A stretch of 64,000 nt of DNA from Antilocapra americana (taxonomy: Eukaryota > Chordata > Mammalia > Artiodactyla > Antilocapridae): contig ML664199.1 of NCBI GenBank assembly GCA_007570785.1, positions 17,734,957 to 17,798,956 of the forward strand, given 5' to 3'. The notes under the pieces are model-generated. The model searched no databases and had not been told where the DNA came from. It worked only from the letters and a program-made list of their open reading frames with translations. Positions 45,701 through 59,900 of this stretch are shown piece after piece. Numbering within the stretch: the stretch's first letter is position 1; each line of letters begins with the position of its first letter. The position numbers and the translations under genes were made by a program.

Positions 45701-48700
45701 AAAAAAACCTTCCTTTGTAAAAACGTTTGATCCTCAAAGTGCTCCAAAACATTTATTGTTGATAAAAGATAAATGCAGATATCCTCACTATTCCTTACCA
45801 TCATTAAAAGACTTAGAGGTATATACAACATATATTAATGTCAAATCAAGTTACCTAATGAAACAAGAGTTACTGACTAGATAAGAATTATTTATAAATA
45901 GTCTATGACTGCTGTATAGAGGGCTGTGGTGGAAAGAAGTACCAGGAACAGGGACTCAAGAAACCCACAGCCTGGTACCCACATCCTCAGCACTGAATAA
46001 CTTTGGATGAGGCTCTACTCTCTGCAGACTCACAGAAACTAACAGGATTCACAGTTAGCACAAAGATATACATCAATTCTGCATTCAAATTCCCAATCAG
46101 TGTGTCCAAATTAGTCAGATTTTATGTTCTATTGTTTGTGCGAGACAAAAACTTTAAATTTCTGCTTTCTTTTTTGATCTAGATTTACTAGGGGGTGGAA
46201 GCTTACATATTTTTATTTATATCAGTTTTTTGAAATGAACACTCCTTTTGGTCAAACATTATTAAAGATTTAAGAAAACCAATTCATATTCCTATAATTT
46301 TTCAAGCCATTATAAACTATGTCATGACAACAGTATTAGAGGAGCTAAAAAAAAAAAGACTGAAAAGCTACACACTTTTTACACCTAAGAAATGTTTTCC
46401 ACGTTGCCAATCTACATTCTCCACATATCCCTTTATATCCTGAGTCAGCATTTACTGGGCACTTAGACCAAATACTGTCTATAGACATTATCGCTTTCAA
46501 TCACTAAAACTCGTATGAGGCAGGCTTTCAGACAAGCGAGACCCAGATCATTTAATAAGCAGTGAACATGAATTTTTAACACAGGCTTCCTACTGATAAA
46601 ACTCATCCTCTTCACGCATGATGCCAAATTAAAGGCTCAGACTTTTATTAAAAATGTGTAACTATGAAGTCTGAAAGGCTATCTAATTAACAGTTTTTAT
46701 CTCTGGGTTGTACTGTTATTTATTTAATTTGCTTCCTTCCCTTTTATGCCACCTGAAATTGTCCCTTTCTGAGGGAAGCATGAATTACTACTATATTTAC
46801 CAAAAATGCACCCTTTCTATTCCTGTTTGATACCACCAGAGAATCTTATAACAAGTGTGGTTCTCCCAGTGGGCTTTCCTACTGGGAAGAAAATACCCTC
46901 CCTGACAGCTTAATATTAATATTTACATACAGCTCATAGTTAAAGTTCTGGTGCTTTGGGCTGAATCAAGCCAATTTCCCCTAAGCTAAGGATATGAGAA
47001 TAGTCATGTATATGATCCAGTGATATTCAGTGACTGCAGCCTAAGATAAACCTAACAGCATGCAAGTACAGTAAACTATAACCTACTACTTCCTTTCTAT
47101 CTATCAAATTGTTCCCCAAACTGAGGTCTTTTCAATAAACGGAAGAGCTCTGAAGATCTTGTCTGCAAGTCTATATATATTTTGTGTGAAAATATGCAAA
47201 TAGCTATATGAGTTCTCAAAGCAGATATGATGAGAGTCGTGTGGAAATGAGTCCCAGAGATGCCCTGCTGCAGAGGAGGAACAAAGGGCAGAAGAGTCAA
47301 TGGAGACAGGACAACTAGGTACTGACAGGCAAACGTAGGGCAGAAGTCATAAACCCTACAGGAAGGTCTGAGAGGCAATCCGCATGGTTATCATGGCCAT
47401 TGTGCAAAGTAGAGAAGGGTTTCAATCTTTTTTTGGGAAAGGAATTTAACAGACTGTTAGTGAAGCTGCAAGGATTAAAAAAAATAGTTTCTAGCAAAGA
47501 CGGGTACAATTTTAATTGATATTCACCAGTATTTCTAGTTTCACAGATTCCTTAAGTTGGTTTTAATGGAAAACTTTGGAAGATAAGTTTATCCAGTATT
47601 GGTGATTCTCAATGGAGGGAGTCATAAAATTTTATCAAAATCCTTTCCTTCCTGAGAAATATATTCAAATACTATTGCTTCAAATATCCATCAAGAAATT
47701 TATGCATTATAGCCGTTAGTTAACTGAGATGTTTGTTCAACCCTGACACCAAAATCAGGCAGACACATCACAAGACAATTACAGATCAAGATTCACAGAT
47801 ACAATAATCCTCAACAAAGTCTGAGCAATCTGAATCTAGCAACACATAAAAAGGGTTACATACCATGGCCAAGTGGTATTTATCACAAGAATACAAGGCT
47901 GGTTTCAACATAAGAAAACCCATCAATAATACACCATATTAAAAGAATTAAGGACAAAACCCCACATGATCACAACAAAGAAGCATATGACAACATCCAA
48001 GATCCTTTTCATTATAAAAATACAAACTAGCAATAGGAATGGAAGGAATGTTCTCAAGCTGATACAGGTTACCTACAAAAAACCCACAACTAACATCATA
48101 ATGATTAAAGACTGAAAGCTTTTCCCCTAAGGCCAAGAACTAAGCTAGGATATTCTTTCAACTTACATTCAACATTGTCCTGGAGGCATGGAGGTAGGGC
48201 AGCCAAGAAAAAGAAATAAAAGATATCCAGACAGTAAAGGAAGAAATTTAACAATCTCTATTTGCAAATAACACAATGTTATAGGTGCAAAATCCTAAGG
48301 AATCCACCAAAAAAGCAACAGAATTAATAAACAAGTCCAGAAAGGTTGTAGGATATATATACACACATACATATATTGATCAATATATAAAGTCAATTGT
48401 ATTTCTATAGTAGCAATGAATGATCTGAAAATGGATTAAGAAAAGAATTCCATTTACAATAGCATCAAAAAGAGTTTGAACAGAGCAAAAAACTTAGAAA
48501 CTGAAACTACGAAACAGTGTTGAAAGAAATTGAAGACAAATACATGGAAAGACAGTCCATGTTTACAGATTAAAAGGCATTATTATAAAAATAGTAATAT
48601 GCCTCAAATTGATCTACAGAGCAATCTCTATCAAAATCCTAGCTGCCTTTTAGCAAAAACTGACAAGCCAATTATAGAATTCCTATAGAAATGCAAGAGA

Positions 48701-51700
48701 TCCAGAATAGCCAGAGTAATTTTGAAAAACAACAGAGTTGGAGAACGAGCACTTTCCTTTTTCAAAGCTTCCAACAAAGCTACAGTAATCAGTTTGGTAG
48801 CTGCGTAAGGATGGACAGATAGATTATGGAATAAAATTAAAAGTCCAGAAATAAACCCTTACATTATGGTCAAGTGATTTTGATAAGGATGCAAAGACAT
48901 TCAATGGGGGAAACAACAGTTTTTCAAGTGGTGCTAGGCCAACTGGGCATTTAACTTCAAAGACACTGAGGTTGGACCCATACCTTACACCATATACAAC
49001 TCAAAATGGATTAAAGACCTGAAAAGTTTAAAGTACAAAACTCTTAGAAGAAAAAAATAAGTATAAATCTTCATGATTTTGGATTAGGCAATGCTTCCTT
49101 ACAGCAGAAACAGTTTTAAAAAAATAATAAATTGACCTCAATAAATAAAAAACGTCTGTGCTTTAGAGGACATTATCATAGTGAATATTCAACCACAGAA
49201 TGGGAGAAAATATTTACAAATTAAACATCTGATGTAAGACTTGAATTCAGAATATATTTAAAGAACTCTTACAACTCAATGACAGAAAGTCAAACCAGCT
49301 GAAAATTGGCAAAGGATTTGAATATAAATTTCTGCAAAGAAATTTATTGGGGCTTCGCTGGTGGCTCAGAGGGTAAAGCGTCTGCCTGCCATGCTCAGGT
49401 TTGCTCCCTGGGTCAGGAAGATCCTCTGGAGAAGGAAATGGCAACTCACTCCAGTACTCTTGCCTGAAGAATCCCATGGACAGAGAAGCCTGGCAGGCTA
49501 CAGTCCATGGGGTCGCAAAGAGCCGGTGACGACTGAGTGACTTAACTTTCACTCACTTCTGCAAAGAATATATACAAATAGCCAGTAAGCAATGTAAAAG
49601 TGTCATTAATCATTAGAGAAATGCAAACCAAAACAACAATCAGATATCACTTCAGACACACTAAGCTAGCTAAATGAAAAAGGCAGATAACAAATATTGG
49701 CAAGAAGTAAAAGATTGGAATCCTCTTACATTGCTGATGGGAATATAAAATTCAGCCATGGTGAAAAACTGGCAATTCCTCAAAAAGTTGAACAGAGAGT
49801 TACCATATGACCCAGCAATTCCACTCCTAGGAATTTCCTTCCAAAAGACTAGAAAAATCTATGTATACAAACATTCACAGCAGCATTACTCATAGTAATC
49901 CAAAGAGGAAACAATCCAAATATCTGTCAACTGATGAATGGATAAACAAAATATTCATATGATGGAATATTATTCAGCCATAAAAAGGAATGAAGTACTG
50001 ATACCATGCTACAACATGGATGAGTCTTGAAAATACTACGCCAAGCTAAAGAAGCCAAACACAACAAGCTACACAGTTGTACGGTCCTGCTTACATCAAG
50101 TGTCTTGAATAGGCAGTTCTACAGAAGCAGAAAGTAGGTCTGTCATTGCCAAGAACTCAGAGTAGAGAGTGGGAATGACTGATGACGGGTTCAAGACTTT
50201 TTTGAGGGTGGGGATGAAAATGTTCTGAAAGTAAATAATGGTGATGGCTGCACAATTCTGGAAATATACTAAAAATCAATGAGTTGTGTATTTCATTAAA
50301 AAATTAAAAACAAACAAAAAAAACCTTCAGTAAATATTACTGGTTGATTAGAATGAAAGCATATTTATGCCAGTTTAAAGCATGCAGTAATTCTAATTAT
50401 TCAAAAAATGTTTCTATGCTTTGGATTTAACATGTTTACTTAAACTATCAGATATCTACACTTATTAAATAAAAAATAGTGATGCTTTCAGATAACTTAT
50501 AAAATAGTAAATACTGTCTTACAGGCTTTTCTCTCCTTAGAACCTGAAAGACTGCTAAATGCCTTTAATCTTTATATTACCTGCTTCATTAATATTTGCT
50601 GCACTGTCTGAATAATGGCCAGAGTAACACGTTTCTATTCCTAAGAATAATTAAAGAGTGTAATATTTTCAAATTAAAGGACATCTTATTAAATAAGAAC
50701 AAGGTTTCTAAAATGCTAATTTTGGATTCCTCTGTAATCACTTCAGTAGTGCTGTTTATGAAGGAAGAGTTTAATGGCCTCTTTATTCTTGAGAAACCAA
50801 AATTAAGACAAAGGGCTTGTACAAGGAAAAGTTTACTCTTTTATGCTTCCTGAAATCCCTTCTGTACTGCAGAATAGAGTATTAATCATGCAAGGCAACC
50901 TAAACTTTATTCTTAAATAAAATGTTCATGAAATTCCTTTCAAAAATCTGAAATTAATCTAACAATGTTTTTTCCTTTTGTAACAGTAGAGAATGCTTAC
51001 AGATTACCAAATATTAATAATTTTGATCAATATAAACACAATTTTTGTCATTTAGAAAAAAGTGATTTATTCCCTGCAGTGCTTCCCCACTTTTGTTTTC
51101 CAAATAAAACTGTGAAAAATCTTTGATTATGCTTTGTGCAGTGCACAGAGTAGTACAGCACTGTTATCAAATCAAAATTTTAATTTAAGATAATTCCCCA
51201 CACACTAGTCTTTTATTAAAAGAAGTAACTTCTGGCCCAAGGAAGAGTAGGAAGAGTTTGCGTACATGTGGTAATCATAAATTGTCTACTGTCATAGCTA
51301 AAAATAGTACCAGCCTTACATGCAGGAGTCATCCAATTACATTTTGCCCCAAATCAAATTCTTACTGAAGCTCTTCTTTGAATAGCCTGAAGTCAGGTTT
51401 CAATTCTTAAATCTTTTATCTGGGTAGGAAAAAACATCGAACTAGGTGGTCCTAAAAACACTGAGAGAACAAGCAACAGCTAGCAGTAAAATGCCTACTT
51501 CCTAAGCAAAAACAAGTATTAAGTACTCTTTACTAAAATAAGGTGAAGAATGAGAAAGGGAGAAAGGCAGTTAAAAAGGAAATTAAAAAATATAAACAAA
51601 TAAATGTTTAACTATTAGAATGATATTAAATTTTTAGTTTATTTTTCACAATCATAGTCTTCATACTAATACATACTTATTTATTAGAAATCACAAGCCT

Positions 51701-54700
51701 TAAATAAAATTTTCCCAATTGCCAGGAGAAATGACTAGAATTCAGAGTTAATCATTTATTACCACATAGTAAGTTTTTATCTCCATATAATATGCATTCA
51801 CTTGGCTAATAAACGACAAGTGAAGGTATACAGAAGATCTGTGCAGAGTGGGAGTTTAACCTTTCAGCAAAGACAGTAAGAAGGTGAATTCAACTTTCTT
51901 TGAAAGCACTGCTAACTTGGTTTCAGTTAGGAAGTTTCATGTTGAAGGGTACCTAGTATTGCTACAAAGTATCTCAGCTAAATACCTGGCAAACCAGATC
52001 CCCTCTTGGCCATCTCTCCTCATCCCATAGCTTGAGTTTCTGAAAGACATTAATTTCAGACAGGTCCTTTGTCTTTCATCACTAAATCTTCCCTGTCTTA
52101 CTCCTGACAACTTTACAGTATGTTGTCCATTTTGACCACCACATATCTAAGGAAAAAACATTTTACATAAAATTAGTATAAATTCTATATTTGCCCTTCC
52201 CGTAGTAATTTAGTAATCCCCTATTCTGAGCAAGGAACTGTGCAACTATTTTGTATACATTATCACTGATCAGAACACCTCTATAAAGTCTTACTACCTG
52301 CGTTTTATACATAAAGAAAGTGAGGCTTAGAAGTATTAATATTTAATTGTGCAGGGTTACCAACTGAAATTCAGGTCTGACCATGAATGTCTCATTCCTT
52401 CCATCATACCACATTTTGTATTTAAAGGAATTTATCTAACCCCACATCCAAAGTCAGGGGCAGGGGCCGAGGGGAGCTACCCCACGTCTAAGGCAAGGAG
52501 CAGCAGCTGCACTTTGCTGGAGCAGCCGTGAAGAGACACCTCACATCCAAGGTAAGAGAAACCCAAGTAAGATAGTAGGCACTGAGAGGGCACCAGAGGG
52601 CAGACAGACTGAAACCTCAGCCAGACAACTAGCCAGTCTGATCACGTGGACCACAGCCTTGTCTAACTCTATGAAACTAAGCCATGTCGTGTGGGGCCAC
52701 CCAGGATGGACAGGTCATGGTGGAGAGGGCTGACAGAATGTGGTCCCCTGGAGAAGGGAACGGCAAACCACTTCAGTATTCTGGCCTTAAGAACCCCATG
52801 AACAGTATGAAAAGGCAAAAAGATAGGACACTGAAAGATGAACTCCCCAGGTCGGTAGGTGCCCAACATGCTACTGGAGATCAGTGGAGAAATAACTCTG
52901 GAAAGAAGAGGATCAGACAGCTGGATGGCATCATCGGCTCAACGGACATGTGTTTGGGTAGACTCCGGGAGTTGGTGATGGACAGGGAGGCCTGGAGTGC
53001 TGCGATTCATGGGGTCGCAAAGAGTCGGACTCGGCTGAGCGACTGAACTGATCTGAACTGATCATACTCACTTGCTCTTTATCCTTCTTGAAGATTCCAT
53101 AGAGTGTTCAACCCCAGTTTAAATAACTGAGGAGACGCAACTTCAGTAATACAGATTCATTAATGAGTGAATCATGAATGTTTAAATCGCAAATTGTGAT
53201 TCCTAGAATCTATCTAAATTGCCCCTCTTTGAAAATAATAAATTAAAACTATAATAGCAATAGATATAGATAGATGAGACAACATATATCAACCACAAAA
53301 CTACACATCTTCCTAATACTGTAGCATTTTGTAAGATCAATGTCTTGAGCAATACTGGAGAATTACTCCGAGAGACTGATAGTCTAACAGGCACTTCAAA
53401 ACAGGATATGTGACCTCCAAAGACTAAGAGTAACCAACAGGAAAGCCATGACAACCCTTAAAACTTTTTTGTAAAAGAACAGCATGTATGATTCACTGCG
53501 AAAATTCAACCATAAGAAATGTCATTTTGTGTTAACCCATTTCGTAGTAAAAACTACACATCAAAAAGCCCCAAAACTTGATTCATCTCTGTTTATTCTA
53601 AGAACTTACGCATAGCTGTGATTACAAACCTAAATTTTAAGTTTCATAACTGTTGGTTTTATGTTTAAAGATAAAGTCTTCAATAAATCTTTAGCCCTCT
53701 GTTATTTGCCATGAAATTTGAGCTTACTTTAAGTGGTTGTTTCCCCTTTACTAAGTATCCTCAAGGAGAAAATGTTTCAATATACTGCAGGAAGGTAAAA
53801 CTACTATTATTGTTGCTGCCTTCTAAGGAAAATCCAAATTTCTATGAGTTAGAGAACCGTGAGGTTCCCTAACTAGCCAACCAATTTTATTCATTAGTTC
53901 ATGTTGTTTTCAACACTTCCTTTAATCCCACATTCCATTACTAGCTGTATTAGAAGAGAACCAAAAAATACAGCAGAAACTTCTAACTTCTCACATGCAA
54001 TGTGCTAGCATCCACACATTACAAGAAACAGGCACTAAAAGTTAGAAACAGGAAACTGCTGCAGAAGTCCTATTTCCTACTAATAAAAAATAAGTGGGAA
54101 ACATACTGTTCCATTACTCCAGAAATCTGAAAAGCTTAATAAGCTGAAATAGGTGGAAAAGTCAGAGCAAATTACTAGTTTAAAAAGAGAATGAACTTCA
54201 CTAGTGGGTAAACCTCTATAACCTCACATATCTATTGCACACGCAATATAAACGCTCAATGAATAAATGGCTAACAGGACATACAATGTGTGTATGTGTT
54301 AGTTGCTTCAGTAGTGTCCAACTCTTTGTGACCCTATGGAGTGTAGCCCGCCAGGTTCCTCTGTCCGTGGGATTCTCCAGACAAGGATACTGGAGGGGAG
54401 CCCTCGTCCAGGGATCTTCTCAACCCAGGAATCAAACCCGCATCTCTTGCTTCTGCACTGGCAGCACACAAGCAACAGTATTTTAGTGTCTATCAATACC
54501 TTACATAAATGCTTAAAATGTGACTGGATTAAAAATTTGAGGACATTGAAGCAGACTGAAGTAGATATATTAATATATTTATACATTATATATGCATAAA
54601 CCCACATCCAGTAACATAAATAAGCATTATCCTTGATGATGACCCTATGCCACTAGCTATGTAGTGCTGAACAAATAATTCAATCTCTTTAGTTTTCCTT

Positions 54701-56898
54701 ACCTGTACAACATGACTATTTAGAATAGGATAAATGACTATTAAGATGTCTTATCTATGGGTAAAATATAAAAATCCTGGATTCACAAAAGTTGCTTAAG
54801 TTACTTAACTGCTCCTTTAAGAAGGGGTAAGGTAGGGAGAATCTCTTTTATTGCTCTCATTTGAAAATACATTTTTAAAAATTCCCAAGAATGGATGTAT
54901 GGGTATCCCAGGTGGCAGTGGTAAAGAATTCTCCTGCCAATGCAGGAGATGCAGGTTTGATCTCGTATTCTTGCCTGGAGAATCCCATGGACAGAGGGAA
55001 CTGATGGGCTACAGTCTATGGGGTTGCCAAGAGTCAGACACAACTGAATGACTGAGCACGCGCACGCACATACACACAAGAATGGATGTATATGGTTCAA
55101 GGACAGGGGTAAACCTGGCTGAGTATCAATGTTCTCATCCTCTCACTCTGTTGCAAAGCTATGCACAATCAGTGAGAAGACCCAACTATGAGACCACCGC
55201 TGTTTCTTCTGCTTTCAAGGAATTTACAGACTAGGGGGGAAAAAAAGCCAGTATTTTATACATATACATGTGTGTGTGTGTGTGTGTGTGTACATATTAT
55301 ATGCTAAGTTGCTTCATTTGTGTCCGACATATACGTGTGTGTGTACATATATATATATGCTATGCTAAGTTGCTTCATTTGTGTCCGACATATACGTGTG
55401 TGTGTGTGTACATATATATATATGCTATGCTAAGTTGCTTCATTTGTGTCCGACTCTGTTGAGACCCTAAGGACTGCAGCCTCTGTTCATGGGATTCTCC
55501 AAGCGAGGATACCGGAGTGGATTGCCATTCCCTTCTCCAGGGGATCTTCCCAACCCAGGGATCAAACCGGAGTCCCTTATGCCTAACCTGCATTGGCAGG
55601 CGGCTTCTTTACCACTATATATGTAAAACTGTAATAGAAGGCACAGAATGAAACCCAAGAGATTGGAGTTCTGAGGAACACTGGGTTATCTCCACTTGAG
55701 AGGTAAATACCTCAGGAAGGACTGGGCCTAAAACTTGGATTGGATTTTAGACAGAGAGAAAAATATAAGCAATGCAAAGAACAGGCATGGTGAGGAAATA
55801 AGTCCTTCAATGTGGCTGGAAGCAGAATAATGGGAGATGGGATTATAGAGGCTAGGACTAGACCATGAATGCCTTTTAAATGAACTTAATTTGAAAAGTA
55901 AAGGAAAATCCCTTAAGTGCTATAATCAGAGCCATACCTTAGGAAGTGTTTGGCTTGATACATAGGATTTAGTAGAAAAGCCAGTTAGAGGCTCTGGTGA
56001 GGAATGTGGAGAACCCAGATTGGGGTAAACAGAGAAAACAGAGAAGATACTTCCACTGCTCCCACTACTTATCCACTCAAGATTTTAAACCATTTAAAGG
56101 CGGAAAAATTGCAAATTTACTCTTTTTCAACTTAAACCTGGTTCTCATCAGGTAATTTAATTAGAATAGACAAAAATAACTATCTTAGAAAAGCGTTAAA
56201 ACCATCATAAAAGCATATGGAGTATTTAATTTTGGCCAGGGTTTCAGGACAGGTACTTCTACATTGTTCAAAATAATTTGCATCTTTCTGGAGGGCAGTT
56301 TTGCAACATGAACCAAAAGTCTAAATACTATAATCCAGCAATTTGGAAATACTTATGAGTAAGAACAATAATTTACCTCCAATACTTTGGCCACCTGAGG
56401 TGAAGAACTGACTCATTTGAAAAGACCATGATGCTGGGACAGACTGAAGGCTGGAGGAGAAGACGACCACAGAGGATGAGATGGTGGGATGGTATCACCG
56501 ACTCAATGAATATGAGTTTGAGTAAGCTCCGAGAGTTGGTGATGGATAGGGAAGCCTGGCGTGCTGCAGTCCATGGGGTAGCAAAGAGTCAGACACGACT
56601 GAGAGACTGAACTGAACTGATATTTGTTCTAGCACTGCTCATACTTGCAAAAACTTTAGGAATAACCTGAATATTTAACTATAAGGGATTAACAGGACAT
56701 ACTTAGAATACTATATCCATTAAAACAATGTAGAATGTGAAATGAAAGGTATTTCCCCATTTAGTGGGAGAAAAATGATTCCAGAACAAATTGTACCATA
56801 CATAACCCCCAAACAGATACACCCACTGTTAAAAATACACACCAAACCCATTCTGTGAAGTGATAGCTTCCTTCTTCCACAGCCCTTCTAAATTTTCT

Positions 56899-56934
<36 letters not shown>

Positions 56935-59900
56935 AACAATACTAAAGCAGTAACTAAAAAAAATAGCCAATGAATGACTCAACATTGGGTTTCAACTAAG
57001 TTTAGAACTGAAGAGCAGGGAGGCATCCTCTAATCAATAAGTTTCTCAATTGATTAATACAGAAGTTCCCTTCTCAGGATTTTTTTGGGGGGGTGGGTTT
57101 CAGTAAGGCATGTTTCAAGCAGCAAGATTCCTTCTCCTGTCTACCTGAATGTCAGTATAAGCATACTCCTGTATCCACATACTCAGTAACCTTATGCTTT
57201 GAAAGAAATTGAAAGTGACTTAGCAACAGTAAAGAGAGCCCTATGCTCCAGAAATGGTCCTATGTCAATCTGTCTTGCCTTACAATCAAACTAGTTTTAA
57301 ATGCTAGAAAACGTCTGTCCCCATTCTACACAAACTTCTCTCAAGGTTCACTTAGAGCATGTTAACTGCCAAATCCCAAAAGCACTGGTAATAAGCGGTA
57401 GTGTCGCACATTTCTAAAATTCAGTAGGGTCCACAGTCATTCCTCCATCTTCAGATTAAATGACTTCTCTGTAGTGTTTTAACCACCCATTCTATTTTCT
57501 CTTGAAAAAATCTCTCCCTCCTTAAGATTAGGGAACCAGCACTATCCTGCTCGGACTCTAACTTCCAGATCCTTCCTGGTCTGCACACCCCCACTATTTC
57601 AATAGGTTTTAGGCTTTCCTTACTTAATCTTCAGTTCTTTTTATGCTAATGTCCTCACAGTATTCATCTGTCTCACTTTGCATTCAATTCTCAATTAGTC
57701 ATTCATCATTACGCCTGTCATTTCACTAAGCTTCAGTAAGTTTCCAAAATGGAACCTGGCATCATTTCTACCTACTTTAGCTCTATTTCTACTGACACTA
57801 AAGCACAAATATTGCCAGTTTCACTCTGAAATTTCATGTTGTCCTCCAAGTCCCTCCCTCACCCTAGCCCCACAAATCTATGTCAAATGTCAAGTACTCC
57901 TCTCTAAATTTCTCAATCCTGTCACTCCCATTTCAGGCCAAGTCTAGGCGCTATTTGCTTTAAATGTGGGCACAAATACAGTCATCTCCTTCTGCCTCTA
58001 AGTTCTTCCCCAATTTATCTTATATAGCACCCCAAACAATCTTTCCTTAAAACTTCCAAGGGCACTTCACTCCTTTTATGATAAAATCCAAAGATGGCAG
58101 TACCTTCTGCAATCTGACCCAGAGTATCTTTTCATAAAACCTGAGAACATCAAAACTGGTACACCAGAAATCATGCAAAAGAGGAAAATGAAGACAAAAA
58201 TGGTTAAGTTTCTTACTCTGGCCAAAATCACACAGAAAGAAAAGTCACAGAAAGAGAAACCTGAAAACACAGATTGGGGTTTCCTAAATGTGTCTGGTTA
58301 TAACATGAATGGTGTTATAAACCTAGTGTCAAGAGGCCTAATACATTGCCACACTCCTCCCCTATAAATTCTGATTTGGTAGACCTGAATAGGATCAGAG
58401 GAATCCATACAAAAAAGAAGGTAATTCTTCTCTTCAGGGAACTTTGAGGAAACCTGACCTAGATGTTACAAATCTTCTACATTCTTTAATCATACCAATC
58501 TTATCTTCCAGCTACTATCCTATAGTTCTGTTCTATCCAGAAAGCTCTATTATACCTTGTTTAGTGGTTAAATCATTCTCCCACCCCACCCAAATCCCCA
58601 AACCTACCTATTCCTTCTATGTCAGGCTCTTAAAAATCTTTTGACTGTCTTAATCAGTGCTTTTCAAATTAACCTCAATGGTCAAATACTTCATAGATTT
58701 CATCTGTTCATTCCACTAAGAACAATTAGAAAACCCAATATGAAAAATAAATAAAAGAACATAAATTATTAATGTGGGGCTTAGCCTGAAAGATAAAATT
58801 CAACACTAATCAGCAAAAACAAAAACAAAACCAAATTTTAAAGACTGAAATCAGAATATCTCATTTCTTTATACCCTTATATATTACTATCATTAGATGT
58901 GACAACTGGATGGAACAGGGGTGGTAAGGGAGTAGAAAAATATATGTATGGAGCTTAAGACTATTTTTTATTTAGTATACCTAGAGAGCTTAGATTAGAT
59001 TCTTTCCTCTATTGTCACACATTTCATAAAATGAGGAAAACCTCACTCCATGGTAGTTTCACCTTCTCACTGATTTCCAATTAAGTCATAACCTCTAATC
59101 TGCAACATTAAAATTAGCTGCTGATAAATAATAAAATATAACTTAACAAATGAATAAGAACAATAGGTAAAGTTAGTCTTCCCATGCAAAAAAGCGAAAG
59201 ACAGGCACTAAAAATGTATCAGGCCATTCCACTTACATACAAAATGAGGCTCTCCAGAGATATTTCAGAATAAATTTGATTTTATATTTAGTGCCTGAAA
59301 ATAATCAAAATAAATCTCTGGTATAATATGGATTATACTCAATTTCAATTTCTCCAATATTAAAGTATTCCTAAATTAGTTCAGTAAATAAAGAACTTAA
59401 GACATTGTTAAATGGTCTAACATTCAAATTATTAATACAGAGCCTTATAGTTGCTGAGTAGGCAGTGATGTGACTTTTCACCTATTTTTAAAGTCTATAT
59501 TTATTGTACTGTTACCCCTACTGATGTTTTTACTTAACAAAACCTAATAAAGCAATTTACTTTCACTTGGTAATGCTAATGGTCAGAAGGATGAATAAAA
59601 ATCCTTCTCTTCATTCAATTCATATGTAAGGAAATCATAAAGGTAAAAAAAAAAAATCAAGCTATATTGTTTTTTGTTCTTTAAGTGTTACCTATAAACT
59701 CTTTCCAATGTCTCAATATAACCTCAATCTTAAGCTCACCTTTTCCCCACAATACTTTACTGACCAAATTTTTTAAGATATTGTAATTAGCTCCACATAC
59801 TGCTTTTAGAAACATTTACCACCAATCCTGCTAACAATTCTGCTATAGAAATACTTTTTTTAATTATAAAACTTGAATGTGGCCAAAAAATTGCTTGTGT

